The notes below the pieces were generated by a model. The model ran no database searches, was not told the origin of the DNA, and was given only the letters and a program-made list of their open reading frames with translations. 54,149 nucleotides of DNA from Acidobacteriota bacterium. GTDB taxonomy: Bacteria > Acidobacteriota > Terriglobia > Bryobacterales > Bryobacteraceae. The stretch is taken from positions 1 through 54,149 of the forward strand of contig JANXMS010000055.1 of the NCBI GenBank assembly GCA_025354525.1. The letters are read 5' to 3'. Both the position numbers and the translations under genes were made by a program. Positions 51,482 through 54,149 of this stretch are shown piece after piece (position 1 is the first letter of the stretch; each line of letters begins with the position of its first letter).

Positions 51482-54149
51482 ATGATCCACCGAATCCTTC
51501 CCGTTATCCTTGCTGTCGCCGCCTCTTCCGCGGCGGCAACTCCTTCTGCCCTGGACCGTCAGTTTGACCAGACGGTGCGACCGTTTATCGCCAAGCACTG
51601 CGCGGGATGCCATAGCGGGGCGGCCCCCGCCGCGCAATTTGATCTGAAGGCATATACCAGTCTCGATATGGTGACGCGGGATTATCCGCGTTGGGCGCTG
51701 GTGCTGGAACGGCTGGAGGCGAAGGACATGCCACCGAAGCCGCTGGCGCAGCCACCGGAGGAGAGCAGTAAGGGCGTGATGGAGTGGATACACGCCCTGC
51801 GCAAGGAAGAGTTACGGAAGAGCGCGGGGGACCCGGGTCTCGTGTTGGCGCGGCGGTTGAGCAATTCGGAGTACAACTATACGGTTCGGGATTTGACGGG
51901 GCAGGATTTACAGCCGACGCGGGAGTTTCCGGTGGATCCGGCGAACCAGGCGGGGTTTGATAATTCGGGCGAGTCGTTGACGATGTCTCCGGCGCTGTTG
52001 AATAAGTATTTGCAGGCGGCGCGGGGGGTGGCGAGCCATATGGTGCTGACGCCCGGAGGGATGACCTTTGCGCCGTTTCCGATGCAGGTGGAGACCGATC
52101 GGGAAAAGTATGCGGTGCAGAAGATTTTGAAGTTTTATGACGGGCAGCCGACGGACTTTGCCGATTACTTTCAGGCGGCGTGGCGGTTTCAGCATCGGGC
52201 GGCGCTGCAGAAGCCGCGGGCTACGCTGGCGACGTTAGCGGCGGAGGCGAAGCTGAGCCCGAAGTATCTGCCGATGGTCTGGCAGATTCTGGAGGAGAAG
52301 GACGCGGTGGGCCCCGTGGCTAAGTTGCAGAGGATGTTTCGAGCACTGCCGGTGCCGGCGGCGAACACGCCGGAAGCGGTTCGCGAGCAGTGTGTGGCGA
52401 TGCGGGATTTTGTGGTGCGAATTCGACAACACACGGCGATGCAGTTTGCGGCTCCGCTCGTGAAGGGGTTGCCGGCGGGATCGCAACCTTTGTTGAACTG
52501 GAAGCTGCGGCAGTTTTCGCTGCACCATCGGGATAGTGAGCCTAAGTATTTGGTGCTGGATACGGACCCTTTAGCCGTGGTCCCGACGATACCGCGATTT
52601 GCCGGACTGCACCAGGAAGCGGCTCCGCGGTGGGCGGCGGTGACGGCGAAGGCTCGGGTTGGGGACGCGGATTTGGTGATTCCGGCGGCCGAGCGGGGCC
52701 GCTATGAGGCGGCGTTTCAGCGCTTGGCTTCGGTTTTCCCGGATAAATTTTTCGTGAGGGAGCGCGGGCGTTTCTGGCCGGACGAGACGACCGATAAGGG
52801 CCGATTTCTGAGCGCGGGTTACCACAGCGTGTTGGGGTTTTTCCGGGACGATGCTCCACTATCGGAGTTGATTCTGAGCGAAAAGGCGCATCGGGAGTTG
52901 AACGGCCTGTGGGACGAATTCGATTTCATGGCGCAGTTTACGGACCGTACTTGGGTGCAGTATTACTTCAATCAAAGTGGCGAGGTAGCGGGCCGGGGCT
53001 CGGAGTCTGCTTCGGCGCGGCCGGCGGATTATCCGCTGCATCACCCGACGGTGATTGGGAGAATGCGGGACGCTTATTTGGCTAAGGCGGCGGCGGACCC
53101 GCAGAATGACCCGGTGGCACCGGAGGCGATGCGGGAGCATTTTGACGGGATCAACGCGACGTTGCGGCGCCTTGAGAAGATGCGATTGGACGGCGAGCCG
53201 AAGCAAATGGAAGCGCTGCACCGATTTACGACGCGGGCTTATCGGAGGCCGGTGACGAAGGCGGAGCGCGACGGAATGGTCGAGTATTATCAACGGCTGC
53301 GAGAGAAGAATGGGCTGACGCACGAGGACGCAATCCGCGATTGCGTCGTGAGCGTGTTGATGTCGCCTGATTATCTTTACCGGCTGGATCTGGAAGGGCC
53401 CACGGTCCGGACGGTCGCAGCCAAAGGGGCTCCTGCACAGGCGCTGTCGAGTTATGCGCTGGCAAGCCGGTTGAGTTATTTTCTATGGTCAAGCATGCCG
53501 GATGATGAGTTACTGGCCCATGCGGCGGCGGGGGACTTGCGGAAGCCGGAAGTGTTACTGGGGCAGACGCGGCGGATGTTGAAGGACGAACGGGCGCGGG
53601 GGATGGCGACGGAGTTCGGGGGGAATTGGTTGGATTTTCGACGGTTCGAGAATAACAACACGGTGGATCGGGAGCGGTTTCCGCAGTTCAACAACCAACT
53701 GCGCGAAGCGATGTTTCAGGAGCCGGTGCGGTTTTTGCAGAACGTGATCAATAACGATCTGCCGATACTGGACTTGGTTTATGGGAAGTATACGTTCGTG
53801 AATCCGGCGCTGGCCAAGTATTACGGCATGCCTGAGGTGAAGGGAACGGACGAGACTTGGGTGAAGGCCGAAGGTGCGGCGAGCCATCAGCGCGGCGGAC
53901 TGCTCCCGATGGCGGCGTTTTTGACGCAGAGTTCGCCGGGGTTGCGAACGAGTCCGGTGAAGCGAGGATATTGGGTGGTGCGGAGAGTGCTGGGCGAGGT
54001 GATTCCGCCTCCGCCGCCGGTGGTGCCGGAGTTGCCGCATGACGAATCGAAATCGGATACACCGCTGCGCGAGGTATTGGCGCAACATCGGGCGAATGCG
54101 TTGTGCGCGGGTTGCCATGCGCGGTTTGACACGTTTGGCTTGGCTCTAG
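51482..54149 (+). CDS. Planctomycete-type cytochrome protein (PSCyt1-DUF1587-DUF1592-DUF1588), truncated by window edge
   Basis: 889 codons are visible with no stop; the gene runs off the right edge. A signal peptide (residues 1-19) precedes a class I-like cytochrome motif C40-AG-C43-H44. Then EYNYTVRDLTGQDL (~140, DUF1587), a long middle with RFTTRAYRRPVTKAERD (DUF1595), SYALASRLSYFLWSSMPDDEL (DUF1592), HQRGGLLPMAAFLTQSSPG and a second CAGCHARFDTFGLAL (DUF1588) at the very end. DUF1585 is expected beyond the edge. Members are thought to work in surface polymer degradation with DUF1552 partners; the activity is unknown. Confidence 0.9.
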   Translation, partial: MIHRILPVILAVAASSAAATPSALDRQFDQTVRPFIAKHCAGCHSGAAPAAQFDLKAYTSLDMVTRDYPRWALVLERLEAKDMPPKPLAQPPEESSKGVMEWIHALRKEELRKSAGDPGLVLARRLSNSEYNYTVRDLTGQDLQPTREFPVDPANQAGFDNSGESLTMSPALLNKYLQAARGVASHMVLTPGGMTFAPFPMQVETDREKYAVQKILKFYDGQPTDFADYFQAAWRFQHRAALQKPRATLATLAAEAKLSPKYLPMVWQILEEKDAVGPVAKLQRMFRALPVPAANTPEAVREQCVAMRDFVVRIRQHTAMQFAAPLVKGLPAGSQPLLNWKLRQFSLHHRDSEPKYLVLDTDPLAVVPTIPRFAGLHQEAAPRWAAVTAKARVGDADLVIPAAERGRYEAAFQRLASVFPDKFFVRERGRFWPDETTDKGRFLSAGYHSVLGFFRDDAPLSELILSEKAHRELNGLWDEFDFMAQFTDRTWVQYYFNQSGEVAGRGSESASARPADYPLHHPTVIGRMRDAYLAKAAADPQNDPVAPEAMREHFDGINATLRRLEKMRLDGEPKQMEALHRFTTRAYRRPVTKAERDGMVEYYQRLREKNGLTHEDAIRDCVVSVLMSPDYLYRLDLEGPTVRTVAAKGAPAQALSSYALASRLSYFLWSSMPDDELLAHAAAGDLRKPEVLLGQTRRMLKDERARGMATEFGGNWLDFRRFENNNTVDRERFPQFNNQLREAMFQEPVRFLQNVINNDLPILDLVYGKYTFVNPALAKYYGMPEVKGTDETWVKAEGAASHQRGGLLPMAAFLTQSSPGLRTSPVKRGYWVVRRVLGEVIPPPPPVVPELPHDESKSDTPLREVLAQHRANALCAGCHARFDTFGLAL

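Overview
The window looks like a chromosomal segment of an Acidobacteriota, most probably a Solibacter/Bryobacter-like member. Supporting signs are two very large TonB-dependent-receptor-like proteins with an N-terminal carboxypeptidase-regulatory domain and the LPLNGRN-type plug motif, a sugar dehydrogenase ending in the roughly 200-residue 'Solibacter' C-terminal domain (TIGR03437 type), two WRGP-type PQQ-like beta-propeller proteins, and a planctomycete-type cytochrome protein (PSCyt1/DUF1587/DUF1592/DUF1588) cut by the right edge. The DNA is GC-rich and densely coding, with many ATGA stop/start overlaps.

Layout. 1-12.6 kb is ordinary chromosome: a phosphodiesterase end, a lipoprotein-like HEAT protein, a small membrane protein, a heme-motif chemoreceptor, a TonB-like receptor, an OFA-type transporter, an ECF sigma/anti-sigma/rsmA operon, guaB and efp. 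12.57-17.64 kb is an accessory island between the convergent genes efp and selA. It is bounded by 203-bp direct copies of the efp/selA 3' junction and holds a three-gene cassette: an AAA ATPase with a DUF3696-like end, an OLD/RloB-like TOPRIM protein carrying a frameshift, and a DUF262 protein. 17.4-25.7 kb has selA, a PIG-L deacetylase, a flippase-like membrane protein and a fadN-fadA-fadE beta-oxidation operon. 25.7-28.7 kb is a second accessory region: two ParD/ParE toxin-antitoxin modules and a TIR-domain relic, separated by three copies of the 3' junction between a P-loop kinase gene and a convergent MFS gene. 28.6-42.2 kb returns to core genes: trpS, rlmD, the sugar dehydrogenase, SRP RNA, dnaX-ybaB-recR, and a five-gene minus-strand operon (PQQ propeller, DUF3311, SSS symporter, MFS, mtaB). 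42.3-48.9 kb holds a second TonB-like receptor, small membrane proteins, the second PQQ propeller and an SPFH/ribbon-helix-helix pair. 48.9-54.1 kb holds two alpha/beta hydrolases, tRNA-Asn(GTT) followed by relics of an AbiEii toxin gene and of a TonB-receptor gene, and the truncated cytochrome protein.

Main discovery. Two unrelated loci show the same architecture. Accessory defence or toxin-antitoxin genes sit between convergent, 3'-overlapping chromosomal genes. Each insert is flanked by copies of that junction, so that the left copy keeps the intact left gene plus a relic of the right gene, and the right copy keeps a relic of the left gene plus the intact right gene. No integrase or transposase is visible. 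This may reflect a recurrent, undescribed way of gaining defence cassettes in this lineage. The AAA/TOPRIM/DUF262 trio is the best candidate for a new defence system.
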